64,000 nt of DNA, taken from Chitinolyticbacter meiyuanensis (GTDB lineage: Bacteria > Pseudomonadota > Gammaproteobacteria > Burkholderiales > Chitinibacteraceae). The position numbers and the translations under genes were made by a program. Where the stretch lies: positions 903,513 to 967,512 of the forward strand of contig NZ_CP041335.1 in NCBI RefSeq assembly GCF_008033135.1, written 5' to 3'. Below, one piece after another: positions 36,218-45,653 of the stretch (its first letter is position 1; every line of letters begins with the position of its first letter). The notes beneath the pieces were generated by a model that saw only the letters and a list, made by a program, of their open reading frames with translations, was not told where the DNA came from and did not search any database.

Positions 36218-37180
36218 ATGTACAACCCCCAACTGAACGCCCAGGGCGAGCTGGTGCACCTGCTCACCACCGAAGGGCTGCCGCGCCGCATCCTGACCCA
36301 GATCCTCGATCGTGCCGGCGAATTCATGGCCGAGGTGGACGCCGGCAATAAGAAATTCCCTACGCTCGCCGGCCGCTCGGTGTTCAACCTGTTCTTCGAG
36401 AACAGCACCCGCACCCGTACCACCTTCGAGATCGCCGCTAAGCGGTTGTCCGCCGACGTCACCAGCCTCAACATCCAGGCTTCCAGCACGGCCAAGGGCG
36501 AGACGTTGCTCGATACCATCCACAACCTGGAAGCGATGGGCGCCGATCTGTTCGTGGTACGCCACGCGCAATCGGGCGCAGCGCACCTGATCGCCGAGCA
36601 TGTGAAGCCCGGCATCGCCGTGGTGAACGCAGGTGATGGCCGTCACGCGCATCCGACCCAGGCGTTGCTGGACATGTACACCATCCGCCACTACAAGGGC
36701 GACTTCACCAATCTGCGCGTTGCCATCGTCGGCGACATCCTGCACTCGCGCGTTGCGCGCTCGCAGATCCACGCGCTCTCCACGCTGGGCTGCCCCGAAA
36801 TCCGCGTGATTGCACCGAAGACGCTGCTGCCCACCGGCATCGAGAGCCTGGGCGTGCACGTTTACCACGATATGGCCGAAGGCCTGCGTGACGTGGACGT
36901 GGTGGCGATGCTGCGGCTGCAGAACGAGCGGATGAGCGGCGCCTACCTGCCGTCCACGCAGGAATTCTTCAAGCACTACGGCCTGACCGAGGAAAAGCTC
37001 GCCTACGCCAAGCCCGATGCCATCGTGATGCACCCTGGGCCGATGAACCGCGGCGTCGAGATCGATTCGGCGGTGGCCGACGGCGAGCGCGCCGTGATCC
37101 TGCCGCAGGTGACCTTCGGCATCGTCGTGCGCATGGCGGTGATGGAAATCGTGGCGAACAACCAGCAGCAGGCCCGCTAA
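36218..37180 (+). CDS. pyrB: Aspartate carbamoyltransferase catalytic subunit
   Basis: Second step of pyrimidine synthesis: carbamoyl phosphate plus aspartate to carbamoyl aspartate. 320 residues. Carbamoyl-phosphate motif [39 protein letters not shown], aspartate-site MLRLQNERM, and [13 protein letters not shown] near the end. No pyrI regulatory-subunit gene follows; instead its TAA overlaps the ATG of a dihydroorotase-like gene, the organisation known from class A ATCases that assemble with an inactive dihydroorotase. Confidence 0.96.
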   Translation: MYNPQLNAQGELVHLLTTEGLPRRILTQILDRAGEFMAEVDAGNKKFPTLAGRSVFNLFFENSTRTRTTFEIAAKRLSADVTSLNIQASSTAKGETLLDTIHNLEAMGADLFVVRHAQSGAAHLIAEHVKPGIAVVNAGDGRHAHPTQALLDMYTIRHYKGDFTNLRVAIVGDILHSRVARSQIHALSTLGCPEIRVIAPKTLLPTGIESLGVHVYHDMAEGLRDVDVVAMLRLQNERMSGAYLPSTQEFFKHYGLTEEKLAYAKPDAIVMHPGPMNRGVEIDSAVADGERAVILPQVTFGIVVRMAVMEIVANNQQQAR

Positions 37181-38481
37181 TGAACAAGACCAAGATCACC
37201 CGCACCATGAAACAGATCGTCATCCGCAACGGCCGTCTGATCGATCCGCTGCACGGTACCGACACCGTCGCCGACCTTTTCATCGCCGAGGGCAAGATCG
37301 CCGGCATCGGCGCGGCACCGGCCGGTTTCGTGGCCGAGGATGCGATCGATGCAACCGGCCTCGTGGTGACCACCGGCCTGGTCGATCTCGCGGCGCGGCT
37401 GCGCGAGCCGGGCTTCGAATACAAGGCCACGCTGGAATCGGAGATGGCTGCTGCGGTGGCTGGCGGTGTCACCAGCATCTGCTGCCCGCCCGATACCGAT
37501 CCGCCGCTCGACGAGCCGGGCCTCGTCACCATGCTGCGCCAGCGTGCCAAGAACCATGACCTGGCGCGGCTCTACCCGGTGGGTGCGCTCACCGTAGGCC
37601 TGAAGGGCCGCCAGATCACCGAGATGGCGCAATTGCGCGAGGCCGGCTGCGTGGCGTTCTCGCAAGGTGATGTGCCGATTGCCGACCTGCAAGTGCTGTA
37701 CCGCGCAATGCAGTACGCCGCCAATTTCGGCTTCGCGCTGCGGCTGCGCCCGGAAGAGGCCAGCCTGGTGAATGATGGCGTCGCACACGATGGCGAATAC
37801 GCATCGCGGCTGGGCCTCACTGGCATCCCGGTGGTGGCCGAGACCATTGCCATTGCCCAGATCACCCAGCTGATGCGCGCCACCGGCTGCCGTGTGCACC
37901 TGGCGCGGGTGTCCAGCGGCGCCGGCGTGGCCATGGTGCGTGAGGCCAAGCAACATGGCCTGCCGCTGACTTGCGATGTCGACATCAACCATGTGCATCT
38001 GGCGGACGTCGACATCGGGTACTTCAATAGTCAGTACCGGTTCGATCCGCCGCTGCGTGGCGTGCGCGACCGTGATGCCATCGTCGCCGGCCTGCTCGAC
38101 GGCACCATCGATGTAATCTGCTCCGATCACAGCCCGGTCGACGACGACGGCAAGTTGTTGCCGTTTGCCGAAGCCGAGCGCGGCGCCACTGGCCTTGAAT
38201 TGCTGTTGCCGCTGACACTGGCCTGGGCCGAGCGGGCCGGCGTGAGCCTGCCACAGGCGCTGGCCAAGGTGAGCAGCACGCCTGCGGCCATGGTTGGCTT
38301 CGAGGCCAGCCTGTCGGTCGGTGCACGTGCCGACCTCACGGTGTTCGATCCGGGCGCCAGCTGGCAGGTGACGACCGACGCGCTGAAAAGCCAGGGCAAG
38401 AACACGCCCTTCCTTGGCTACGAGCTCAAGGGCAAGGTGCGGCACACGTTGGTCAAGGGCAAGCGGGTGTTCGACGCCTGA
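37180..38481 (+). CDS. pyrX: Dihydroorotase-like protein, catalytically inactive (PyrC')
   Basis: 433 residues, amidohydrolase fold. In active dihydroorotases the metal site begins H-x-H before L-R-E-P-G; here the same place reads DLAARLREPG, i.e. Ala71 and Arg73 replace both His. ICSDHSPVDDDG is kept. The gene overlaps pyrB by 1 bp. Together this matches the non-catalytic PyrC' that scaffolds PyrB in Pseudomonas-type ATCase. An active pyrC is expected elsewhere. An ATG at 37207 is an alternative start. Confidence 0.9.
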   Translation: MNKTKITRTMKQIVIRNGRLIDPLHGTDTVADLFIAEGKIAGIGAAPAGFVAEDAIDATGLVVTTGLVDLAARLREPGFEYKATLESEMAAAVAGGVTSICCPPDTDPPLDEPGLVTMLRQRAKNHDLARLYPVGALTVGLKGRQITEMAQLREAGCVAFSQGDVPIADLQVLYRAMQYAANFGFALRLRPEEASLVNDGVAHDGEYASRLGLTGIPVVAETIAIAQITQLMRATGCRVHLARVSSGAGVAMVREAKQHGLPLTCDVDINHVHLADVDIGYFNSQYRFDPPLRGVRDRDAIVAGLLDGTIDVICSDHSPVDDDGKLLPFAEAERGATGLELLLPLTLAWAERAGVSLPQALAKVSSTPAAMVGFEASLSVGARADLTVFDPGASWQVTTDALKSQGKNTPFLGYELKGKVRHTLVKGKRVFDA

Positions 38482-38507
38482 ACCGGCAAGACGGAATGCG
38501 GTCGTAG

Positions 38508-38533
38508 CAAGGGCGGGCAGATGCCCGCCTTGT
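38508..38533 (+). terminator. Probable terminator after pyrB-pyrC'
   Basis: GGCGGGCA (38512-38519), 2 nt, TGCCCGCC (38522-38529), extended by CAAG/CTTG pairing. The downstream T content is poor (TTGTCATT), so termination may be partial. It lies just before the ribosome site of the next gene. Confidence 0.5.
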
Positions 38534-38547
38534 CATTGGGAGGCCGC

Positions 38548-38955
38548 ATGACGCCATTGCTGAATATCGATGTACCCGATCTCGACGCTGCGATCGCGTT
38601 CTACACGGATGGCTTGGGCTTTGCACTGAGCCGGCGTTTCGACGACGAGTTCGCCGAGTTGCAGGCCGGCGATCTGCTGGTCTACCTGCTGCAAAAGCCT
38701 GTTGGAAGCGAGCCCGCACCCGGCGCTGCGCCGCGCGACTACACGCGGCATTGGACGCCAGTACACCTGGATGTGCGGGTGGACGATGTGACGGCAGCAA
38801 CCGAGCGCGCCGTTGCAGCAGGCGCCACGCTGGAATCGCCGCCTGCCGCCAAGCCCTACGGCGAGCTCGCGATGCTGGCCGATCCGTTCGGCCATGGCTT
38901 CTGCCTGATCCACCTCAATGCTGCCGGTTACGATGTATTCGAACGCCGCAGCTGA
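38548..38955 (+). CDS. VOC-family (glyoxalase/bleomycin-resistance-like) protein
   Basis: 135 residues. GGGAGG precedes ATG 38548 by 6 bp. Paired beta-alpha-beta-beta-beta modules: LLNIDVPDLDAAIAFYTDGL at the start, VHLDVRVDDVTAATERAVAA in the middle, and LADPFGHGFCLIHLN at the end. Metal-ligand positions are plausible but not certain. Substrate unknown: could be a dioxygenase, lyase or resistance protein. Confidence 0.8.
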   Translation: MTPLLNIDVPDLDAAIAFYTDGLGFALSRRFDDEFAELQAGDLLVYLLQKPVGSEPAPGAAPRDYTRHWTPVHLDVRVDDVTAATERAVAAGATLESPPAAKPYGELAMLADPFGHGFCLIHLNAAGYDVFERRS

Positions 38956-38981
38956 GCGTATTGCATCCGGGTTTCCCTCTT

Positions 38982-39009
38982 TTGCCGAGCGGTGAGCCAG
39001 CGCTATACT
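38982..39009 (+). promoter_or_regulatory. Sigma-70 promoter of acyl-CoA-binding protein gene
   Basis: TTGCCG (38982-38987), 16 bp, TATACT (39004-39009), 46 bp before the start codon. Confidence 0.65.
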
Positions 39010-39055
39010 GGTGCAGTTATCAAACACACGTTTGAAATTTATTGGAGCGCATTAC

Positions 39056-39322
39056 ATGTCCGATCTCGCCGCCCGTTTCAAGACTGCCCAGGAAGAAGTC
39101 GTCCAGCTCAACGATGCGCCGGACGTGCAGACCAAGCTCAAGCTCTATGCGCTGTTCAAGCAGGCCAGCGAAGGCGACGTCAGCGGCGATCGCCCGTCGG
39201 CCATCAATTTTGTTGCACAGGCCAAGTACGATGCCTGGGCCAAGCTCAAGGGGCTGACCAACGAACAGGCGATGCAGCAGTACGTGGCGCTGGTCGAGGA
39301 ACTGAAGGCCAACGACGACTGA
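39056..39322 (+). CDS. Acyl-CoA-binding protein
   Basis: 88 residues, the normal size for ACBP, a four-helix cytoplasmic carrier of long-chain acyl-CoA. ATG 39056 has GGAG 8 bp upstream. Motifs: FKTAQEEVVQLNDAPDVQTK, LKLYALFKQASEGDVSGDRP (Tyr and Lys that bind acyl-CoA), and AKYDAWAKLKGLTNEQAMQQ. ACBP is mainly eukaryotic but found in a subset of bacteria. Own promoter and terminator. Confidence 0.94.
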   Translation: MSDLAARFKTAQEEVVQLNDAPDVQTKLKLYALFKQASEGDVSGDRPSAINFVAQAKYDAWAKLKGLTNEQAMQQYVALVEELKANDD

Positions 39323-39344
39323 GCGTGCCGCTTCCCAGCAAACA

Positions 39345-39367
39345 AAACGCCCCGGATTGGGGCGTTT
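39345..39367. terminator. Bidirectional terminator between ACBP gene and sugar kinase gene
   Basis: Stem AAACGCCCC / GGGGCGTTT with a 5-nt loop and A/T flanks, between two convergent genes. Confidence 0.88.
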
Positions 39368-39387
39368 ATGTTTTGGTGTATCCGCAT

Positions 39388-40293
39388 TCAGCCACGGGCT
39401 AGCAAGGTCTCGACTTCGTCGCGTGTGGCGGCATAGGCGCCATGCTGGGTGCAGGCGATCGCTGCGGTAGCGGCGGCAAAGGCCAGGTGATCGGCCGGTG
39501 TGGCATCGGGGCGGGTGAGCACGCTGGTCATCCAGCCGCCCATGCTGGCATCGCCGGCGCCGACGGTGTCCAGCACTTCGACCTTGAACACCGGTCGCTC
39601 GACCGCACCGGTGGGACTGAACAGCGTTATGCCATTGCCACCACAGGTATAGAGAATGTCGGCCGTCGGCGCCCACCCGCGCAGCGTGGAGAGTGCCTGT
39701 TGTTCGGTCTGGCCGGGGAACAGCTTGCCCAAGTCCTCGTCGGAGATCTTGATGTAGTCGGCGAGGCCCGCCATCGTGCGCAGCGTGGCCTGGTAGCTGT
39801 CATCCATCAGGTTGCGATGGTTGGGGTCGAAGCAGATGCGCTTGCCCGCGGCCTTGACCTGCCGTGCTATCCCGATCAGGCGGCTGGCGAGCGGCTCGCG
39901 CACCAGGCTGATCGAACCGAAGTGCACGATCTCGGCGGCGTCGAGCCAATCTTGTGGCAGGTGCGCCGGATCGAAGTGCAGGTCAGCCGAGTCGTCGCCG
40001 ACGAAGAAATAGCTGGGGGGCGATTTGGCGGCAACGATGGCGAGGAATGGCGAGCGATCATATTGCTGCGTATAGCGCGCATCGAGCCCGGCTGCGGCGG
40101 TCAGCCTTGCCAGTTCTTCGCCGAACACGTCCCGGCTGTAGGCGCCGGCAAAACCGGTGGGCACGCCGAGCCGCGCACCGACGCGGGCGACATTCCAGCA
40201 CGAGCCGCCGGCCACGGCACGCCAGTACGCGCCTTCTTCGCGGATCAGGTCGGTGAGTGCTTCACCGAACACGACAAAACGGGCAAGTGGCAT
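39388..40293 (-). CDS. PfkB-family carbohydrate kinase (fructokinase-like)
   Basis: ATP-dependent sugar kinase, 301 residues. Start MPLARFVVFGEALTDL at 40293, preceded by GGGAG. PfkB signature 1 region: GGSCWNVARVGARLG; signature 2 DTVGAGDASMGGW with the catalytic Asp. KRICFDPNHRNLM and YIKISDEDL are typical of fructokinases. The specific sugar (fructose, ribose or a deoxy-gluconate) cannot be read. Alone between a terminator and the GGDEF-EAL gene. Confidence 0.9.
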   Translation of the reverse strand: MPLARFVVFGEALTDLIREEGAYWRAVAGGSCWNVARVGARLGVPTGFAGAYSRDVFGEELARLTAAAGLDARYTQQYDRSPFLAIVAAKSPPSYFFVGDDSADLHFDPAHLPQDWLDAAEIVHFGSISLVREPLASRLIGIARQVKAAGKRICFDPNHRNLMDDSYQATLRTMAGLADYIKISDEDLGKLFPGQTEQQALSTLRGWAPTADILYTCGGNGITLFSPTGAVERPVFKVEVLDTVGAGDASMGGWMTSVLTRPDATPADHLAFAAATAAIACTQHGAYAATRDEVETLLARG

Positions 40294-40359
40294 TGCAGGG
40301 CTCCCAGACGATGCTGCATCTTGCCCTGCCGGGCTTGGCAGCGGCATCCGGTGTAAGCC

Positions 40360-43300
40360 CTAGCCCACGCGCGGCGCGGTGATTTCCTGCAGCGCAAGGC
40401 CAGGATGCTGCTGCAGGAAGTTGCTGAACTCCCGGCTGGGCAGTGGGCGGCTGAAGTAGAAACCCTGGATCGAATCGGTGCCGGCGCCGTGCAGGAAGCC
40501 CAGTTGCTCGCGGGTTTCCACGCCCTCGGCGAGCACGGCCATGCCGAGTGTTTTGCCCAGGCCAATGATGGCCAGCACGATGGCGGCATCGTTGGGGTCG
40601 GTGGAGATGTCGCGCACGAAGCTCTGGTCGACCTTGAGCTTGTCGAAGGCGAAGCGCTTCAGGTACGACAGGCTGGAATAGCCGGTACCGAAGTCGTCGA
40701 TCGACAGTTTCACGCCCATGCGCTTCAAGCCATGCAGCATGGACATCACATGTTCCACCTCCTGCATCACCACCGATTCGGTCACCTCGAGCTCAAGGTA
40801 CTGCGGTTCCAGCCCCGACTCGGCGAGCGCCTCGGCGACGATTTCCAGCAGGTTGGCCTGGTGCAGCTGCAGCGGCGAGAGGTTGACCGCGATGGTGAGC
40901 TGCGGCATGCCGCTCTGCTGCCATGCCGCGGCCTGGCGGCAGGCTTCGCGCAGCACCCAGTTGCCGATCGGTACGATCATCCGCGACTCTTCCGCCACCG
41001 GGATGAACTTGCCCGGCGGGATCAGGCCCTGTTCCGGGTGGCGCCAGCGGATCAGCGCTTCGGCGCCGATCACGCTGCCGTCGTCCAGGCTCACCTGCGG
41101 CTGGTAGTGCAGCTCGAATTCCTCGTTGGCCAGTGCCTGGCGCATGCTGGTTTCCAGCACCAGCCGCTCGGAGGCGCGTACGTTGAGGTCATTGGTGAAG
41201 AACTGGTAGTTGCTGCGGCCGTTGGCCTTGGCCTGGTACATGGCGACGTCGGCGTTGCGGATCAGCGTGTCGGTGTCGGCGCCATCCTCCGGATAGACCG
41301 CGATGCCGATCGAGGTGGAGCTGGCAAAGCCGCCCGCTTCCAGCTCGAATGGCTCGGCGAACGAGGCCAGCACCTGTTCGGCCACACTGCTGGCGGTCAT
41401 CGCGTCCTGGATCTCGGTCAGCACCACCACGAATTCGTCGCCGCCCTGGCGCGCCAGGATGTCGGACTTGCCGATGATGCGACGCAGGCGCTCAGCGACC
41501 TGAGTCAGCACCTGATCACCGGCTGCGTGGCCGAGCGAATCGTTGATGGTCTTGAAGCGGTCCAGATCGAGGAACAGCACGGCGAGCTTGCGGTTGAAGC
41601 GCTCGGCCGCCGCCACGGCAAGCCGCAGCTCGTCGCGCAAGAGGTTGCGGTTGGCAAGGCCGGTGACCGTGTCGAAGTTGGCGAGCTCGGTGATGCGATC
41701 CTGCGCTTCCTTGCGCTCGGTGATGTCGGTGACGGTACCGATCAGCCGGGTGGGGCGACTGCGGCTGTCGAATTCGATGAAACGGCCGCGGCATTGAAAC
41801 CAGTGGTACTCGCCGCTCTTGAGGCGGCGGCGGAACTCGATCACCAGCTGGGTGGCCGCGCCGTTGTAGTAGTCGCGCACTGCGTTGATCACCCGGTCGC
41901 GGTCGGACGGGTGCAGCTGGCTCTTCCACTTTTCGAAGGTTTCCAGTAATTCGCCCGGCTCGTAGCCGAGCAGGCGGTCGTATTCCGGGCTGGTGGCGGC
42001 GGTGCGGCGGCCTTCCAGCGGCATGTCGAAGAGGCCGGTGTTCGATGCTTCCAGCGCCAGACGCAACTGCTGCTCGCTCTTGACGATGGCCTCCTCGGCG
42101 ATGCGGCGCTCCGAGATGTCGCGCACCACCGCGCAATTGAACTCGCGGCCCTTGAACACGATGTAGTTCGAGTAGATCTCGATCGGGAACTCGACGCCGT
42201 CGCGTGTTTTGAAGCTGACCTCGTCCAGCAGGTGCTTGTGCTCACGCAGCTTCTGCCAGAAGCGTGGCCACTGCTCGGACTTGAAGCCGGGGTTGATGTC
42301 CTTCAGCCGCATCGACAGCAGCTCGCGCTCGCTGTAGCCGAGCCGGTGGCAGGCGGTGGCGTTCACGTAGCTGATGCGGCCATCGCTGTCGAGCCAGACC
42401 GCGAGGTCGGCGCCGCGCTCGATCGCCACCTTGGTCAGGTAGAGATCGGCCTCGGTCTGCTCCAGCCGGCGCAGCTGGTACAGCACGTAGAACAGCAGGC
42501 CGGCGGCGGCGGCCAGCATCATTGCGGTGATGGCGAGGTTGATCAGGTTCTCGCGCTGCCAGCTGGCGAACACCTCGGCGCGGCTCAGGCCCACCGTCAC
42601 GCCCAGCGGCCAGCCCTGCACGCGGCGCCAGCCGTAGATGCGCTGGATATTGTCCTGGGCGTCGTGGTAGATGCCGGCCGGATCGCGCATGAAGGCATCG
42701 GCAAAGAAGGCGCGGCCGGCGATGTTGCGCCCGGCTTCGTCCGGGTCGGCCGGGAAATAGAACAGCGTCGAGCCATCGTCGCGGAACAGCCGCAGTGTCA
42801 TGCCGCGGCCGGTGTCGATCGATTGGGCGAAATCGGTGAAATAGTCGGGTGCAAGCCCGGCGACCAGCACGCCGGCGAATTCGCCGGCCGGGCCGCCCAG
42901 ACCGGTGGCGACCGGGATCACCCGGGTGTCGCTGCCGAGATCGGTTTCCACCTCGGCAATGTAGCTGGGGGTGCCCGGCTGGGCCTGGATCGCGCGGAAG
43001 TAGCGCTTCTGCGCGAAATTGACGCGCGGTGCTGGATACAGCCGGGTGGTGGCGAGGAGCTGGCCGTCGGCGCCGACCACGGCGAGCGAGCCGAGCTGCG
43101 GGTTGCGCAGCGTGACGCGGCGCAGGTAGGCGTGCAGGCAGGCGCCGTCCTGCGCAGCGAAACAGCTGCGGAACAACTGGTCCTGCTGGATGGAGAACAG
43201 CGCGGTGGCCGATGCTTCCATGGTACGACCGACATGTTCGTCGGCGGTGCGCGCCAGCAGCAACAGTTGCTGTTCGGCCCGGCTCAGCGTGTCCTGGTAG

Positions 43301-43431
43301 GAGCGCCAAGCCGACCAGCCGAGTGCGCCGACCGCGAACAACGCCACGGCGACCGACAACACCACCAGCAGCACGCGGAGGCGCGCGAACGAGCGGTCGT
43401 CGTCGTGCTCGCTGACGGGCGGGGGGGTCAA
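40360..43431 (-). CDS. Membrane PAS-GGDEF-EAL c-di-GMP protein with periplasmic Cache-like sensor
   Basis: 1023 residues. TM1 about 17-39; periplasmic domain about 40-300 of dCache type (AQKRYFRAIQAQPGTPSYIA); TM2 about 303-325; two PAS domains (about 335-450 and 455-575); GGDEF with intact RQGGDEFVVV; EAL with E in GAEALIRW, N in AVNLSP, E in LEVTES, DD in IDDFGTGYSS, K in KLKVDQSF, E in AEGVET. Both active sites look intact, so it may make or break c-di-GMP. The usual RxxD inhibitory site before GGDEF is missing its Arg. Monocistronic. Confidence 0.93.
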   Translation of the reverse strand: MTPPPVSEHDDDRSFARLRVLLVVLSVAVALFAVGALGWSAWRSYQDTLSRAEQQLLLLARTADEHVGRTMEASATALFSIQQDQLFRSCFAAQDGACLHAYLRRVTLRNPQLGSLAVVGADGQLLATTRLYPAPRVNFAQKRYFRAIQAQPGTPSYIAEVETDLGSDTRVIPVATGLGGPAGEFAGVLVAGLAPDYFTDFAQSIDTGRGMTLRLFRDDGSTLFYFPADPDEAGRNIAGRAFFADAFMRDPAGIYHDAQDNIQRIYGWRRVQGWPLGVTVGLSRAEVFASWQRENLINLAITAMMLAAAAGLLFYVLYQLRRLEQTEADLYLTKVAIERGADLAVWLDSDGRISYVNATACHRLGYSERELLSMRLKDINPGFKSEQWPRFWQKLREHKHLLDEVSFKTRDGVEFPIEIYSNYIVFKGREFNCAVVRDISERRIAEEAIVKSEQQLRLALEASNTGLFDMPLEGRRTAATSPEYDRLLGYEPGELLETFEKWKSQLHPSDRDRVINAVRDYYNGAATQLVIEFRRRLKSGEYHWFQCRGRFIEFDSRSRPTRLIGTVTDITERKEAQDRITELANFDTVTGLANRNLLRDELRLAVAAAERFNRKLAVLFLDLDRFKTINDSLGHAAGDQVLTQVAERLRRIIGKSDILARQGGDEFVVVLTEIQDAMTASSVAEQVLASFAEPFELEAGGFASSTSIGIAVYPEDGADTDTLIRNADVAMYQAKANGRSNYQFFTNDLNVRASERLVLETSMRQALANEEFELHYQPQVSLDDGSVIGAEALIRWRHPEQGLIPPGKFIPVAEESRMIVPIGNWVLREACRQAAAWQQSGMPQLTIAVNLSPLQLHQANLLEIVAEALAESGLEPQYLELEVTESVVMQEVEHVMSMLHGLKRMGVKLSIDDFGTGYSSLSYLKRFAFDKLKVDQSFVRDISTDPNDAAIVLAIIGLGKTLGMAVLAEGVETREQLGFLHGAGTDSIQGFYFSRPLPSREFSNFLQQHPGLALQEITAPRVG

Positions 43432-43558
43432 GGCACTCCTCTCCTGATTCGTGGGCGGGCAGGCGCGCTGGACGTCATCGTGTTGTCAGGCGCTGCGCCG
43501 CCTAGGCGTTTTCCCCATTCTTGGGGCAAAGCCGCGCGGCTGGCAAGCGGGCCGGCGT

Positions 43559-44497
43559 TCAGTGTGCAATGACGGCACCGAGGTCGTGGCTGCGTTCGAT
43601 CTGGCGTGCCGCGGCCTCGGCACTGCCGCGGTCAGCGTACGGGCCGAGCCGCACCCGATGCAGGTTGCCGCTGGACTGGATCGTCAGCGATGCGCCCGGC
43701 TGCAGCTCGCCAGCCAGGCGTTCGCGGAAGGCTTCGGCATTGCTCAGGCTGGAGAAGGCTCCCAGCTGCACATAGAGTTGACTGCCTTCACGCGCGACCG
43801 GCGCGGGTGCGGCTGGTGTCGGCGGCTCACGCTCGACCACCGCCGGCGTGGCCGGTGCACGGCCGTCGGCGGCCAGGCTTTCGACGATGACTTCGCTGCT
43901 GCCCTGCATTGCATAGCCCAGGCGGCAGGCGGCGACGAAGGAGAGGTCGATCACCCGGCCCTTGTGGAACGGGCCGCGGTCGTTGACGCGCACGATGACG
44001 CTGCGGCCGTTCTTCACGTTGGTGACGCGCGCGTAGCTCGGCACCGGTAGTACCGGCGAGGCAGCGGTCATCGCGAACATGTCGTAGGTTTCGCCGATCG
44101 AGGTCTTCTGGCCGTGGAACTTGCGGCCATACCACGAGCCGACGCCCTGCGCCTTGTATTGGCCCACTTCGGCGAGGGGAGTGAAGCTTTGCCCGAGCAC
44201 CGTGTAGGGGCGGTTGGCGAAGCGGTGCAACGGCTCGGCACGTGGCGTAGGCTCGGGTACCAGGTCGATCCACGGCGGCAGATCGAGCGGACCGTCGTCC
44301 TTGTAGAAGCCGCCATTGGCCGCGCGCACGTAGGTACAAGGGTAGTTGGCCGGCTTGTCGGCGAGTGGGGCCGTCGGTGCCGGGGCGGCAGGTGGCTGCT
44401 GTGGCGAGGCCGGCGCCGGAGTGCGCGGCGGGCTGCCGCAAGCAGACAGCAACACTGCCAACAGCAAGGGAATACGGGGTAGGGGGCTGCGGATCAA
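43559..44497 (-). CDS. rlpA: Septal ring lytic transglycosylase lipoprotein RlpA
   Basis: Outer-membrane lipoprotein, 312 residues. Lipobox LLSAC (Cys20), Pro/Ala-rich spacer, double-psi beta-barrel from about residue 115 (GVGSWYGRKFHGQKTSIGE, then VRVNDRGPFHKGRVIDLS, with catalytic Asp/His candidates), and C-terminal SPOR domain (YVQLGAFSSLSNAEAFRERL) that binds denuded peptidoglycan. Follows rodA in the cell-shape operon, as in many proteobacteria. Confidence 0.94.
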   Translation of the reverse strand: MIRSPLPRIPLLLAVLLSACGSPPRTPAPASPQQPPAAPAPTAPLADKPANYPCTYVRAANGGFYKDDGPLDLPPWIDLVPEPTPRAEPLHRFANRPYTVLGQSFTPLAEVGQYKAQGVGSWYGRKFHGQKTSIGETYDMFAMTAASPVLPVPSYARVTNVKNGRSVIVRVNDRGPFHKGRVIDLSFVAACRLGYAMQGSSEVIVESLAADGRAPATPAVVEREPPTPAAPAPVAREGSQLYVQLGAFSSLSNAEAFRERLAGELQPGASLTIQSSGNLHRVRLGPYADRGSAEAAARQIERSHDLGAVIAH

Positions 44498-44537
44498 ACG
44501 TCTGTCCTCATCGCTCGGAGCGGGCGCTGGGCTCGCA

Positions 44538-45650
44538 TCACACCTTCATCAGCTTGCGGTCGCGCTGCACGCTCATCAAGAGGCCAAAGCCCGCCAGGAT
44601 GGACACCATGGAGGTACCGCCATAGGAAATCAGTGGCAACGGGACACCGACCACGGGCAGAATGCCGGACACCATGCCCATGTTGACGAAGGCGTAGGTG
44701 AAGAAGTTGAGCGCGATCGAGCCTGCCAGTAGGCGGCCGAACACGGTCGAGGCATTGTACGAGATCATCAGCCCGCGGCCGATCACGCACAGGTAGAGCA
44801 GCAGCAGCAGCGCATTGCCGATGAGGCCGAATTCCTCGCCGAACACGGCGAAGATGAAGTCGGTGGTGCGCTCGGGAATGAAGTCGAGGTGGGTCTGCGT
44901 GCCAGCCAGCCAGCCCTTGCCCAGCCAGCCGCCCGAGCCGATGGCGATGGTGCCCTGGATGATGTGGTAGCCGGCGCCGAGCGGGTCGCTGGTGGGGTCG
45001 AGCATGGTGGCCACGCGACGGCACTGGTACTCGTGCAGGATGTTGATGCACAGGTCCCAGTGGGTGACCACATAGGCGAGGCCGCCGAAGGCGAGGACCA
45101 TCAGCGCGATGAAACGCCACGACAGTCCGGCGAAGAACAGTACGTAGAAGCCGCCCGAGGTGATCAGCAGTGCCGTGCCGAGGTCCGGCTGCTTGAGGAT
45201 GAGCGCGACCGGAATCACGATGATGATGGCGGCGACGATGAAGTGCCGCCAGTTCACCTGCGTCTCGAAATGGTGGAAGTACCACGCCAGCATCAAGGGC
45301 AGCGCGATCCGCATCAGCTCGGAAGGCTGGATGCGGGTGATGCCGATGTTGAGCCAGCGTGTGGCGCCGTGGCTGGTGATGCCGAAGAGTTCCACGGCGA
45401 TCAGCAGCACCACGCCGACGATGTAGGCGGGCAGCGCCAGCCGCATCAGCGTCTGCTGGCGGATATTGGCCACGCACCACATCAGCACCAGCGCGATGCT
45501 CATGAAGGTGAGCTTGTCAGACACCCGATCCCAATCCTGGTTGGATGCCGAATACAGCAGCACTGACGACACCAGAAATACCAGCAGGGTGAACAGCAGC
45601 AGCCAGGGATCGACCGGCTGTTTGATGCGTTGCCAGAGACGCAGGAACAC
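44538..45650 (-). CDS. rodA: Rod-shape peptidoglycan glycosyltransferase RodA
   Basis: SEDS-family polymerase of lateral-wall peptidoglycan, 370 residues, GTG start 3 bp after mrdA. About ten membrane helices; conserved KQPDLGTALLITSGGFYVLF, PERTTDFIFAVFGEEFGLIG, and GVPLPLISYGGTSM near the C-terminus. Works with the PBP2 encoded just upstream. Confidence 0.96.
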   Translation of the reverse strand: MFLRLWQRIKQPVDPWLLLFTLLVFLVSSVLLYSASNQDWDRVSDKLTFMSIALVLMWCVANIRQQTLMRLALPAYIVGVVLLIAVELFGITSHGATRWLNIGITRIQPSELMRIALPLMLAWYFHHFETQVNWRHFIVAAIIIVIPVALILKQPDLGTALLITSGGFYVLFFAGLSWRFIALMVLAFGGLAYVVTHWDLCINILHEYQCRRVATMLDPTSDPLGAGYHIIQGTIAIGSGGWLGKGWLAGTQTHLDFIPERTTDFIFAVFGEEFGLIGNALLLLLYLCVIGRGLMISYNASTVFGRLLAGSIALNFFTYAFVNMGMVSGILPVVGVPLPLISYGGTSMVSILAGFGLLMSVQRDRKLMKV

Positions 45651-45653
45651 GGA

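Noticed and set aside
40405..41949. A 514-codon plus-strand frame opposite the GGDEF-EAL gene
   Set aside because: The minus-strand GGDEF and EAL motifs are intact, so this is a shadow frame.
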